Shown in pieces: positions 1 to 10,348 of a DNA stretch of 64,000 nt. The translations under genes were made by a program, and so were the position numbers. Below the pieces are notes generated by a model, which was not told where the DNA came from, did no database searches, and saw only the letters and a program-made list of their open reading frames with translations. Positions within the stretch are counted from its first letter, which is position 1, and every line of letters starts with the position of its first letter. This stretch comes from Bufo bufo. Taxonomy: Eukaryota; Chordata; Amphibia; Anura; Bufonidae. Location of the stretch: positions 46,964,323-47,028,322 of the forward strand of contig NC_053398.1 of assembly GCF_905171765.1 (NCBI RefSeq), read 5' to 3'.

Positions 1-779
1 TTAGATACTCTTTAAACCAAGCTCAATCGTTTTGAAAGAAGTTTATGGCCTGGTTTTTTCTAAAGATGCCATTTTAGGTTGCCAAAAATTGGTGCATATA
101 TGTCCATTACTATATCCATGCGCATCAAAATACTTAAAAAACTAAATGAAATGATTATGAATATAACATTTGTGAAAGCCATTCCATTTTCTTGTGTAAG
201 AAACCTGCATGTCAGCTGCAAGACCCACAAATTTGATTAGCGTCTTGACAATCTGATAGACTCAGGACTTAACCCCTTAGCTTGTTTTACTCTTTAGTAA
301 CCAACCTTTTTTTTTTTTTCATTTCTTTCTTCGTCACGTTCCAAGAGATATAGCTTTTTAATTTTTCTGTCGGTGTAGCCATATGAGGGCTTGTTTTTTG
401 CAGGACAAGTTGTAGTTTTTAATGGCACCACATACATATTTATTTTTGTTATGTTTTACTACTGTTGCACAGTGAAAACTTATTTAAAAAAAAAAGAAAA
501 TGTTTTTTCATCACTGCATTCCAAGACCCATAGCATTTTGTTTTTCTTTCTACTGTGTGAGAGCTTGATTTTTGCATTAAAACTTGTAGTTTTTATTTGT
601 ATTATTTTGGGATATGTAACACTTTTTGATTGCTTTTTATTTTGTTTGTTTTTTGTAGCAAATAAGCTTAAAACAGTTCTGGGATTTTCGTTTTGGTTCT
701 TTTTTGCAGCATTCACAATCGGGAATAAATTACCATATTTTTGCTTTATAAGACACACCTGGGTTTTAAAAAGATCAGA
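1..779. other. Non-coding, T-rich sequence with a dispersed-repeat fragment
   Basis: I see no supported gene. The open frame at 391-786 is rich in Phe, Cys and Val because the DNA is T-rich, and I do not treat it as coding. About 385-425 (gagggcttgttttttgc followed by ggacaagttgta) recurs almost unchanged near 27393-27422 inside a TTAA-flanked MITE, so this part is a fragment of a dispersed repeat. Start and end of the fragment are not resolved. Confidence 0.5.
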
Positions 780-1060
780 CCCCTAATCTTTATCAGACCT
801 CAAATCAGACCCTCAATCTTCATCAGACCTCAGAATAGACTCCCTCAATCTTCATCAGACCACAGTTCAGACCCCACAATCTTAATCAGACCCCCAATTT
901 TCATCAGACCTCAGATCATACCCCCCAATCTTTATCGAACCCCCAATCAGACCCCCAATCTTCATCAGACCTCAGATCCTTTTCCCCCAATCAGACACCT
1001 AAACTTTACAAGATCTTAGATAAGACACCCAATCTTAGACCTGAGATCAGACACCTGAGA
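780..1060. repeat. Degenerate CAGACC-type simple tandem repeat
   Basis: Short units of the form cagacc(t/c)c aatcttcatcagacctcag repeat irregularly about ten times. The unit is roughly 20-30 bases and imperfect. The repeat keeps one forward frame open (741-1019), which is a by-product and not evidence for a gene. Confidence 0.7.
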
Positions 1061-1567
1061 GGGTGCGGCAGTTGCAGAGAAGGCAGAGACTCTAGGTGTA
1101 CGGCAACACCCCCGTTGCTCCTAGAGGCTCATTTGCATATATTAAAACAGATTTTTTCTCAACAATGTGGGCACATATGAACATGGGACTAACACAGATG
1201 CCTTCAGCTGCCAAGCATCATGCAACAAGAATCCAACAAATCTGTGGTCAAATACTAGCCAAGGTCAGAACTGAGGACTACAGGAAAAAATGCAATTCAG
1301 GGGACAAAAACTAGAGTAAACATCTGTTCAGGTCAGTCAGTAAAGGAGGTCAACAATCCACACAATCTACAGGGAGGTCCAATCAGTCCAAGTCTAAACA
1401 GAGTAAGGTACAGGGTACATACCATTATACCTGGCAACTAGTGAGATGCCCTAGAAAATTTCAAAGAGGGCTCCTCTACTTTTATAGGTTGAACGACAAT
1501 GCCTGCTCTACATGCACATTTCTAGATTACAGCAAGGTACAGTAGTACAGTTTTCTTCTCAGGAGAA
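1061..1567. other. No feature recognised
   Basis: About 500 bases of unremarkable sequence between the simple repeat and the palindrome. The only sizeable frame is 72 codons with no recognisable motif. Confidence 0.4.
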
Positions 1568-1572
1568 GTGAC

Positions 1573-2420
1573 TGTCACGGCTTGGAGGTAGTTTGCCGTG
1601 ACACTTTCGCCGTGCATGCTAGTTGCCGGTGGTGTGTTGTTGTATTGCATGCGTGTGTATTTTTCCCTTTTAAAGCTGTTTTCCTTCCTTTCTGGTGTGC
1701 ACGGGGTTAAGGTGTGTGCAAGGTGGAGCTGGGTGTGGTCTTAGGTCTCTTCATATACTGTTGCTGTGAGACTGAGATCATTGTTATGTCTGCCTCTATA
1801 TGTGAAGGAGCTTGCTCCTTTCTTGGATGCTATCTGAGGTCCATCCTAGTTTGACATACTGTCACGATGGGGAGTGGGGGAAACTCCCCACCGTATGACG
1901 GGTAGGCGGGATATGAAACCAGGCCTAAAAGCAAGGGTAAGGGAGCGGGACAACTCCTAGCACATCCCTAATCCTCGCCCTAACTCCTAACTGCATGAGC
2001 CGCCCTACCTTCTAGGTCCGCTCATGCAGTTAGGAGTCAGGGCGAGGATTAAGGATGTGCTAGGAGGTGTCCCGCTCCCTTATCCTTGGTTTCAGGCCTG
2101 GTGGCATATCCCGCCTACCTTTCATAGTTTCCCCCACTCCCCATCGTGACAGTATGTCAAACTAGGATGGACCTCAGATAGCATCCAAGAAAGGAGCAAC
2201 CAGACATAACAATGATCTCAGTCTCACAGCAACACTATATGAAGAGACCTGAGACCACACCCAGCTCCACCTTGCACACACCTTAACCCCGTGCACACCA
2301 GAAAGGAAGGGAAACAGCCTTAAAAGGGAAAAACACACACGCATGCAATACAACACGTTGCCACCGGCAACTAGCATGCGCGGCGAAAGTGTCACGGCAA
2401 ACTACCTCTAAGCCGTGACA
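1573..2420. repeat. 848-bp near-perfect palindrome made of LTR-like arms
   Basis: The sequence starts tgtcacggctt and ends with the complement, agccgtgaca. Two arms of roughly 410-430 bases face each other around a spacer of about 20 bases near 2000-2020. The arms contain nested LTR-like ends (tgtcacgatgg near 1859 and ccatcgtgaca near 2150). The left arm carries roughly 20 extra bases near 1800. Arm motifs such as gtgtgcacgggg and gatgtgctaggaggtg also occur, in modified form, in the solo LTR at 4961-5945. I infer two head-to-head LTR copies of a gypsy-type element, or a foldback element derived from them. The flanks read gtgac and gtcac, so no clean direct target duplication is visible. Confidence 0.8.
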
Positions 2421-2425
2421 GTCAC

Positions 2426-3733
2426 ATGATCCTTCAACAACGTAAGCAATTTGAGAAAATGAAATGTAAAACTGCCAGGTAGCCTTTGTCCTGTATTACC
2501 GCTCAGTAACAGAACACATTGAGGTGAGTTATTTTCTTAGTAACTTTTTGGACTTTTATTTTCAGCTTGTTCCGAATTTTTGCACATTTATGCATCATCT
2601 TGCCCAGCAGAATGGTGCTTCATCGCTGCACTCAGAGGTCGTCAGTCTTCAGATCTCAAACGGAAGTTCCTTCAACAGTTTCGACCTAAATGGGCCTTGT
2701 TTAATGGATCTTGACCTCCCAGATTTACTTTAAGGTGTTCCTGTATTCTCCGGAGGTTCTAAGGCCCTCTTGTCTTTTTGTAGTAGCAGGGAGAGGAATG
2801 ATACGTTGTTGCCCTTTATGTAAAACTTATTCTCTCTTTGATCTAATGTTTTTACTGTTTAGCTACTTGAAAGGGATGGCCAGCTGTTCACCTGAAGGTA
2901 CATGCATGGGATGTGTAATCAATGGACAGCAGTGGTCTCCTCAACATCCATAGGATGGTAGGGTAAAATGTGGGTGGTCGCAATCACATGGTTTATCCAA
3001 GTGACTGCTTCCCAAGGTTGTTCTTGATGCATCCATTACTGTGCACTGAACAGTAGTTGAATGCGTCCAGCGCTGTCCAAATACAGCGAGCAGAGTCGCC
3101 TCTGTCTGCACTTGCTCAGGACATGTTAAGTTTCTGGTCAGCAGGTGTGCAGAAGAATGTTCAAGGAAAAGTGCAGAAGCTTTTATGTGGTTAAATCATG
3201 TGACCGCTGCCATCTTACATGGACGCAGAGACCATCACCATTCATTTTTATACTTGTACATCCCATCCCTGGACAGCAGGGCATCTTCAGGTTAACAGCT
3301 GAGGTAAGGGATAAGTCAAGTTACACCTCTATGTGATACAACATAGCGGTTTATGGCAGGTTCAGTAGACAGCCCCTTTTCCCTCAAGGCCCCATGTGCT
3401 CACCTGGCCTCATGGATAGTGCATTCCTGAGGGAAGGGCTGTTACAGGTAGCGTGCTGGGTCATCTCAGTTTAAGAGGCGCCACTGGAAGCATGTATAGC
3501 ATGCTATACATGAACATGACATTGTATATTAAACATTATGTAGATATTTAACTTATTTTTAGCTACAATGATTACTGGATAACACATTTTAGCTACACTT
3601 TATAGGAGGATGTTCTGCTGGTCTGTTGGACTTCTACCATGTGGAGAAGATCTTCTAAAATCATATCTGTCCTGGAAGCCATTATTGCCAGGGTGGCCAC
3701 ACATTTCACTGAAGAGGAAATATAGTATCACTG
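2426..3733. other. No gene recognised
   Basis: About 1.3 kb with only short frames (60-80 codons) lacking domains or convincing composition. There is no tandem or inverted repeat that I can see by eye. It is probably intergenic sequence or old, unrecognised repeat. Confidence 0.4.
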
Positions 3734-3736
3734 TAA

Positions 3737-4014
3737 GAGCTCATTCAGCCGGCCGTGTGCTGACCGCAAAAATTGACAGTTGAACATGTCCACAAAAAAA
3801 AAAAATGTTTGCATTCCGCATTTTTGTGGACCCGTAGACTTTAATAGAGCCACGCCCTGATTTTCACTGACAAGTATAGGACATGTTTTTATTTGTTTTG
3901 CGGAGCCATAGAACGGAAGAAAAGGGACCAATAGGAGTGAATAGGTCAGCATCTAATCCGCAAAAAAATGGATCCGCATTTTTGCGGAGAGCATACGGCC
4001 GTCTGAATGAGCCC
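3737..4014. mobile_element. PIF/Harbinger-like MITE, TAA target duplication
   Basis: Terminal inverted repeats are readable: left gagctcattcagccggccgt, right complement gggctcattcagacggccgt. The element is bounded by TAA at 3734-3736 and TAA at 4015-4017, the 3-bp duplication typical of PIF/Harbinger transposons. Length is 278 bp with no coding capacity. The interior is rich in cgcaaaaatgcgg-type words. Superfamily assignment rests on the TSD length only. Confidence 0.65.
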
Positions 4015-4017
4015 TAA

Positions 4018-4955
4018 GGCTGGGGCTACATGGCAATGTTAGTGTACTGTCCATCGCTGCATAATGAAAATGAAAGAAGTTGTGTTTCTATTCACAAGCT
4101 CCAGCAACCACGACACATGGTTCTCCAGGAATTCAGCAGGCTTGAATTTGTAGCAATTCACGTGTGGTGGTCGTAGCAAATTGGGAGTTGCAAGGTGACC
4201 TCATTCACTTCGATTTCTATAAGTATCAATAAACATACGCATTGAGTAAATGACTGACTTCATCCAATGTAACTGAGATTTATGCTACACCACATCTGAA
4301 AGTGGCATAAAATCACGTATGACAGTCATGTCATGTAAATATAAAGTAGTAAAAATCACATACAACTTTGATTATCACAGCAAAATTCACACTCTGCTCA
4401 TAAGTCACATAAAATTCTTTTTTTCATGGGTTATTATAGAAACTACATAGCAAACTGCCTCGCCGCCCCCTTTAAGTGGCCCGGCTGGTATTTGTTTTAG
4501 AGCCCATCAAACCATATGCAAGTAACGCAATAGAAAATAGAGGATGATCTTTTATTTGTATTTTGTATAAATAGCTGTTATTTAGTCAGAGATATTTTGT
4601 AAGTTTATGTTTTGTTAATAGATATATATACAATAAAAAGAAAAAAACAATGAGGTACTAAACAGTGTGGTCTGTTTATTCAGAGTAACAACATACATTT
4701 TAACATTTTAAGCTCAACATATGCTGTAGATAAATTAATCATTAGTGAAAGTGATTAGGGTATACTTTTAATCAATATGCAAATGAGTAGTTAAGTGCAC
4801 AAAGGGTGGGCCCAGGCCATGCTGTGCACCCTAACGCCTCCTTCTTCCTCTGCCAGCCCCTCTGTCTCCTTCTTGATTGACAGGGCCAAAAATAATGTAT
4901 GCAGAAACCTGGTCCTATCAATCAAGATGGGTTGGCAGAGGAAGCAGGAGTTGTA
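4018..4955. other. No gene recognised, A+T-rich
   Basis: Roughly 940 bases of A+T-rich sequence. There are short frames only, no matching inverted repeats and no coding signature. A polyadenylation-like aataaa occurs near 4635 without any gene to go with it. Confidence 0.4.
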
Positions 4956-4960
4956 ATACC

Positions 4961-5945
4961 TGTCACGACCATGCTTATGGTCGTGACTCTTGTGGTCGCA
5001 TGCGGTTGTCAGCGGTTTGGTCTTGTTGTCAATCACAGGTGAGGGCTGTAGTATTTGCCTCACCTGTGGTTGCCTCTGGCAACATTATTTATGTGGCAGC
5101 ATAGCAGCCTGAGCTGTATCGTGGCAGCTAGCTATGTTGTGCATGCGGTTGCACCTGGCAACCTCTCTTTATAGGTGTGCCTTTTATCGGTGTGCACGGG
5201 GTGTTATATGTGTTGTGTGCACTTCCCCTTTAAGTTGAAGTTTTCCCTTCCCTGGTGTTGGAAGGGTTAACTTCCTTCCTAGTGTGTGTGTGCACTGGGT
5301 GTGTCTGACTGTGGGTGTGGCCACTTGGCCCTATAAAGCCTCAGTGTATATCACTTGTCTGAGGGGTACTTCAGCCATGGTTAGCTGGAGCGGCCGCCTG
5401 TGTTATTCCATCTGCCAGTGGGGGCCACCCTTGTGGTCATAGGTTTATGTATGGTGTTTAGTAGATGTTTGTTTGGTCTTTGTTTATTGCAGAATATGGT
5501 TTCCTGGGTTCCCGTGTGATGTCTGTGTGTGCGGTGTCCTTTGTGTTGTTTGTGGACAGCAGCACTTGCACGTGGGTTCCAGGTGGTGTGTCTGTGGCAG
5601 GTAAGTGTGGTACTAGTCTCACTTACCTGTCACTGCCATATGTCTGTTCATGTTCCCCTTTCTATGTAGCTTGGCCACTTTAGACTCCTGTTCCTCCGTG
5701 TCCAGGAGGAACAGGCTGTCTACCCAGCTCCTAGTCCAGGGCCACCCTGAGGGCAAGCAAGAATATCAGGTTCCAGTGTATGAGCCCTCCCACCATCAGG
5801 GTCGGCTCATATGGCTAGGAGACAGGGTCAGAATTAGGGATGTGTAGGAGGTGACCTTTTCCCTTATTCCTGTCCTGGCCATGCTCTGACCATCCGTCTT
5901 CTGATACCGCACGGCTGAGGGTTTTCCCCATCCTCAGCCGTGACA
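4961..5945. mobile_element. 985-bp solo LTR of a gypsy-type element
   Basis: Begins tgtcacgacc and ends cagccgtgaca, the TG...CA form of an LTR. It is flanked by a perfect 5-bp direct duplication, atacc at 4956-4960 and 5946-5950. There is no second LTR and no internal domain beside it, so this is a solo LTR left by recombination between two LTRs. It shares short motifs with the palindrome at 1573-2420, which suggests a related family. Small forward frames inside (4877-5104, 5465-5847) have no known domain and are treated as chance. Confidence 0.85.
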
Positions 5946-6056
5946 ATACCGCCTTACATTCCACTCCTGGATTTGGTTTTAAAATACAAATGCAAAATAA
6001 TGATCAAATGTGCCCAGTGGGAAAGTGGTTTAAAAGTGAATGTCTTCTAACACACT

Positions 6057-6386
6057 GGTCCAGATTTACTGATGGAGTAACCTTAGACAGACTGTCTAGA
6101 ACTGCACGAGATTTATCACAGGGACTGAGGCGGCATGATAAAACTTTTATCTAACTCTATATGAAATGTTTGGCTTAATTTAAGACAGAATTTTACACCA
6201 GAATTGTGGTGTCATTTTGGCACAAAATGGCACATATTAGGCCACGCCCCTGACTTTGCAGCTAACCCCACTGGTTTTCAACAAGTAGGGAAAAAAGTGT
6301 AGAAACCCTTGTTGTGCCAAAATATATCAACATTGTCCAACTTTTTAGACAGATTTTAGGTGCAGACATGTTAGTAAATCTGGGCC
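6057..6386. mobile_element. Short MITE with about 14-bp inverted termini
   Basis: Left end ggtccagatttact and right-end complement ggcccagatttactaacatg match over most positions. About 330 bp with no coding capacity. The target duplication cannot be told with confidence, so the superfamily is left open. Confidence 0.5.
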
Positions 6387-6439
6387 CACATTGTGAAAGT
6401 GTAACTGTAACACCACTGTAGAGGGAAGGGGGAGATTTA

Positions 6440-6598
6440 TATATATATACTGTATGTATATATGTCTCCATTAAAATATGCATATATATATTAGCCCTGA
6501 ATGGCCAGTGGGGATATATATTACAGTATATACATATATCCCCTCTGTATATATGGCCCAGTATAATTGTGGGGGGCCAGCATATGGGTACATATGTG

Positions 6599-6650
<52 letters not shown>
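6440..6650. repeat. AT and GA microsatellites
   Basis: Clusters of atat occur from 6440 on, followed by a pure (ta)n run at about 6600-6620 and a (ga)n run at about 6621-6644. These repeats generate the Tyr/Ile and Arg/Glu strings seen in local open frames, which should not be read as protein. Two Tc1-like elements sit in TA-rich sequence directly to the right. Confidence 0.9.
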
Positions 6651-6651
<1 letters not shown>

Positions 6652-6679
6652 GCCCCAGTATTGCATACATGTCTATATA

Positions 6680-7780
6680 CACTGCTCAAAAAAATAAAGG
6701 GAACACAAAAATAACACATCCTAGATCTGAATTAATTAAATATTCTTCTGAAATACTTTGTTTCAGGAGGAACCCAGGGCCAACCGCACCAGCATATGGT
6801 CTCACAAGGGGTCTGAGGATCTCATCTCGGTACCTAATGGCAGTCAGGCTACCTCTGGCGAGCACATGGAGGGCTGTGCGGCCCTCCAAAGAAATGCCAC
6901 CCCACACCATTACTGACCTAATGCCAAACCGGTCATGCTGGAGGATGTTGCAGGCAGCAGAACGTTCTCCACGGCGTCTCAAGACTCTGTCACGTCTGTC
7001 ACATGTGCTCAGTGTGAACCTGCTTTCATCTGTGAAGAGCACAGGGCGCCAGTGGCGAATTTGCCAATCTTGGTGTTCTCTGGCAAATGCCAAACGTCCT
7101 GCACGGTGTTGGGCTGTAAGCACAACCCCCACCTGTGGACGTCGGGCCCTCATATCACCCTCATGGAGTCTGTTTCTGACCGTTTGAGCAGACACATGCA
7201 CATTTGTGGCCTGCTGGAGGTCACTTTGCAGGGCTCTGGCAGTGCTCCTCCTGTTCCTCCTTGCACAAAGGCGGAGGTAGCGGTCCTGCTGCTTGGTTGT
7301 TGCCCTCCTACGGCCTCCTCCACGTCTCCTGATGTACTGGCCTGTCTCCTGGTAGCGCCTCCATGCTCTGGACACTACGCTGACAGACACAGCAAACCTT
7401 CTTGCCACAGCTCGCATTGATGTGCCATCCTGGATAAGCTGCACTACCTGAGCCACTTGTGTGGGTTGTAGACTCCGTCTCATGCTACCACTAGAGTGAA
7501 AGCACCGCCAGCATTCAAAAGTGACCAAAACATTAGCCAAGAAGGATAGGAACTGAGAAATGGTCTGTAGTCACCACCTGCAGAACCACTCCTTTATTGG
7601 GGGTGTCTTGCTAATTGCATATAATTTCCACCTGTTGTCTATCCCATTTGCACAACAGCATGTGAAATTGATTGTCACTCAGTGTTGCTTCCTAAGTGGA
7701 CAGTTTGATTTCACAGAAGTGTGATTGACTTGGAGTTACATTGTGTTGTTTAAGTGTTCCCTTTATTTTTTTGAGCAGTG
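6680..7780 (-). mobile_element. Tc1-like element, internally deleted, complete termini
   Basis: The left end cactgctcaaaaaaataaag is repeated inverted at the right end (ctttatttttttgagcagtg), and both ends abut TA (6678-6679, 7781-7782). The total is 1,101 bp. Both termini are intact, so the element could in principle still be moved by a related transposase, but its own gene has lost its 3' half. It is separated from the next Tc1-like element by only six bases (tatata). Confidence 0.92.
6686..7540 (-). pseudogene. Truncated Tc1-like transposase (DDE domain incomplete)
   Basis: The minus-strand frame begins upstream of a likely start, the Met of MRRSLQPTQ at about 7483. It shows a paired helix-turn-helix DNA-binding region ([20 protein letters not shown], then [20 protein letters not shown]). 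The first catalytic aspartate lies in VLFTDESRF, and MVWGGIS follows. After VGPGFLL the reading runs straight into terminal sequence (KQSISEEY onward). The stretch that should carry the second Asp and the Glu of a Tc1 DDE triad is therefore missing. Normal relatives are about 330-350 residues. The product should be inactive as a transposase, though it may still bind DNA. Confidence 0.9.
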
Positions 7781-8144
7781 TATATACAGTCAGGTCCATA
7801 GATATTGGGACATTGACACAATTCTAAAATTTTTGGCTCTATACACCACCACAATGGATTTAAAATGAAACGAACAAGATGTGCTTTAACTGCAGACTGT
7901 CAGCTTTAATTTGAGGGTATTTACCTCCAAATCAGGTGAACAGTGTAGGAATTACAACAGTTTGCATATGTGCCTACCACTTGTTAAGGCACCAAAAGTA
8001 ATGGGACAATTGGCTTCTCAGCTGTTCCATGGCCAGATGTGTGTTATTCCCTCATTATCCCAATTACAATGAGTAGATAAAAGGTCCAGAGTTCATTACA
8101 AGTGTGCTATTTGCATTTGGAATCTGTTGCTGTCAACTCTCAAG

Positions 8145-9182
8145 ATGAGATCCAAAGAGCTGTCACTATCAGTGAAGCAAGCCATCATTAGGCTAAAAAA
8201 ACACAACAAACCCATCAGAGAGATAGCAAAAACATTAGGCGTGGCCAAAACAACTGTTTGGAACATTCTTAAAAAGAAGGAACGCACCGGTGAGCTCAGC
8301 AACACCAAAGGACCCGGAAGACCACGGAAAACAACTGTGGTGGATGACCGAAGAATTCTTTCCCTGGTGAAGAAAACACCCTTCACAACAGTTGGCCAGA
8401 TCAAGAACACTCTTCAGGAGGTAGGTGTATGTGTGTCAAAGTCAACAATCCAGAGAAGACTTCACCAGAGTGAATACAGAGGGTTAACCACAAGATGTAA
8501 ACCATTGGTGAGCCTCAAAAACAGGAAGGCCAGATTAGAGTTTGCCAAACGACATCTAAAAAAGCCTTCACAGTTCTGGAACAACATCCTATGGACAGAT
8601 GAGACCAAGATCAACTTGTACCAGAGTAATGGGAAGAGAAGAGTATGGAGAAGGAAAAGAACTGCTCAGGATCCTAAGCATGCCACCTCATCAGTGAAGC
8701 ATAGTGGTGGTAGTGTCATGGCGTGGGCATGTATGGCTGCCAATGGAACTGGTTCTCTTGTATTTTTTGATGATGTGACTGCTGACAAAAGCAGCAGGAT
8801 GAATTCTGAAGTGTTTCGGGCAATATTATCTGCTCATATTCAGTCAAAGGCTTCAGAACTCATTGGACGGCGCTTCACAGTGCAGATGGACAATGACCTA
8901 AAGCATACTGCAAAAGCAGCCAAAGAGTTTTTTAAGGGAAAAAAGTGGAATGTTATGCAATGGCCAAGTCAATCACCTGACCTGAATCCGATAGAGCATG
9001 CATTTCACTTGCTGAAGACAAAACTGAAGGGAAAATGCCCCAAGAACAAGCAGGAACTGAAGACAGTTGCGGTGAAGGCCTGGCAGAGCATCACCAGGGA
9101 TGAAACCCAGCATCTTGTGATGTCTATGCGTTCCAGACTTCAGGCTGTAATTGACTGCAAAGGATTTGCAACCAAGTATTAA
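8145..9182 (+). CDS. Tc1-like transposase, apparently intact
   Basis: Cut-and-paste transposase acting at the element's TA-flanked ends. I prefer the Met at 8145 (MRSKELSLS); an in-frame ATG at 8127 would give 351 residues, this one gives 345. In order there is a paired-type N-terminus with two helix-turn-helix parts, separated by a GRPRK AT-hook-like motif around residues 55-60. The DDE domain follows: first Asp in ILWTDETK, second in VQMDNDLKHT, Glu in LNPIEHAF. I count 34 residues between the second Asp and the Glu, the DD34E spacing of Tc1. No stop or frameshift interrupts the frame. Transcription would have to come from outside or from the left terminal region. Activity is unknown. Confidence 0.93.
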   Translation: MRSKELSLSVKQAIIRLKKHNKPIREIAKTLGVAKTTVWNILKKKERTGELSNTKGPGRPRKTTVVDDRRILSLVKKTPFTTVGQIKNTLQEVGVCVSKSTIQRRLHQSEYRGLTTRCKPLVSLKNRKARLEFAKRHLKKPSQFWNNILWTDETKINLYQSNGKRRVWRRKRTAQDPKHATSSVKHSGGSVMAWACMAANGTGSLVFFDDVTADKSSRMNSEVFRAILSAHIQSKASELIGRRFTVQMDNDLKHTAKAAKEFFKGKKWNVMQWPSQSPDLNPIEHAFHLLKTKLKGKCPKNKQELKTVAVKAWQSITRDETQHLVMSMRSRLQAVIDCKGFATKY

Positions 9183-9319
9183 AAAGTGAAAGTTTGATTT
9201 ATGATTATTATGTCCCATTACTTTTGATCCCTCAACAAGTGGGAGGCACATATGCAAACTGTTGTAATTCCTACACCGTTCACCTGATTTGGATGTAAAT
9301 ACCCTCAAATTAACCTCTT

Positions 9320-9720
9320 AAGGACATAGGGCGTACAGGTACGCCCTTGTGCCCTGGTACTTAAGGACACAGGGCGTACATGTACGCCCTGTGTATTTTC
9401 GATCACGGCCGCGCGGCGGGCGGTGATCGGAACCCCGTGCCTGCTCAAATCATTGAGCAGGCACTTGGGGCAAATGCGCCGGGGGGTCCGGTGACCCCCC
9501 CATGTATGCGATCGCAGAAAACCGCAGGTCAATTCAGACCTGCGGTTTTCTGCGTTTCCGGGTTGTTCGGGTCTCTGAAGACCCGATAACCCGGAACAGG
9601 ATGGTGATGGTGGTGTGATTTCACCCCACCAATCACCATCCAGCGATCCTGAGTGGTGATGGTGACATCACCACTCAGGATCGCATCCTGATTGGTCTGT
9701 GGGCGGTCCGGCGGCAAATT
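9320..9720. repeat. Subterminal hairpins of the piggyBac element
   Basis: Several palindromes sit close together: gcgtacaggtacgc near 9331, gcgtacatgtacgc near 9373, a longer one around 9516-9557 (agaaaaccgcaggt with acctgcggttttct), and a G/T-rich pair around 9600-9690 (gatcctgagtggtgatg with catcaccactcaggatc). Subterminal repeats are common transposase-binding sites in this superfamily; that role here is inference. Confidence 0.6.
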
Positions 9721-10348
9721 CAAAAGAGGCAGGCGCTCCTCTCTTCCTCCTTTTGTGTTCCGGACCCGGAGGAGAGAGGAGCTGCCTGCACGTGTGTCTG
9801 CCAGCACCCCCAGGACCCGATCTGTGCCCCCAGGACCCGATCTGTGCCCCAGCACCCCCCATCAGGTACATAGGGACAGCATAGGGAAAGTTTGGTTTAG
9901 GCAGGGAAAAAAAAGGGAAAGTTAGTTTTTGAACTTTTCTAACTTTTATTGCATCACCCTAAGTTAGGGTGTCTGGGGTCCACAGCACAGCTGTGTGACC
10001 CTAGACCCCCCAGGGGTGCTGCCACTTGCCCCCCCTTCCCCCTGCCCCCCCCCCACCTTTTTTGGGGTGCATTTTTTTATTTATTTTTTGTGTACGCTGA
10101 TTGTGGCCGGCACTTAGTGTCCGGCCACTGTTAGCGCATCGCACACCCCACCGCTGATCAACTTCGGACGGTTGATCAGCGGTTTTGATTTTTTTTCCCC
10201 ACATTTTTTGCATTTTTTTTAGTTAGTTTATTTTATTTTTTTTCTGTTAGTTTTAGGGTGAGTTCGTGAACACCCGTGCCCCCACACACACGCACACAAA
10301 ATAAAGAGTTACACACACGCACATATACACGCAGACACACACTCCCCT

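Noticed and set aside
391..786. 131-codon hydrophobic frame, possible small membrane protein
   Set aside because: The hydrophobicity comes from T-rich DNA; no initiation context, homologous motif or neighbouring exon supports it.
1573..2420. Palindrome as an origin or a bacterial-type attachment structure
   Set aside because: The ends and internal motifs are LTR-like and related to the solo LTR at 4961-5945; the setting is a vertebrate genome.
6567..7187. 206-codon plus-strand frame
   Set aside because: It begins in AT/GA microsatellite and runs antisense through the Tc1 transposase gene.
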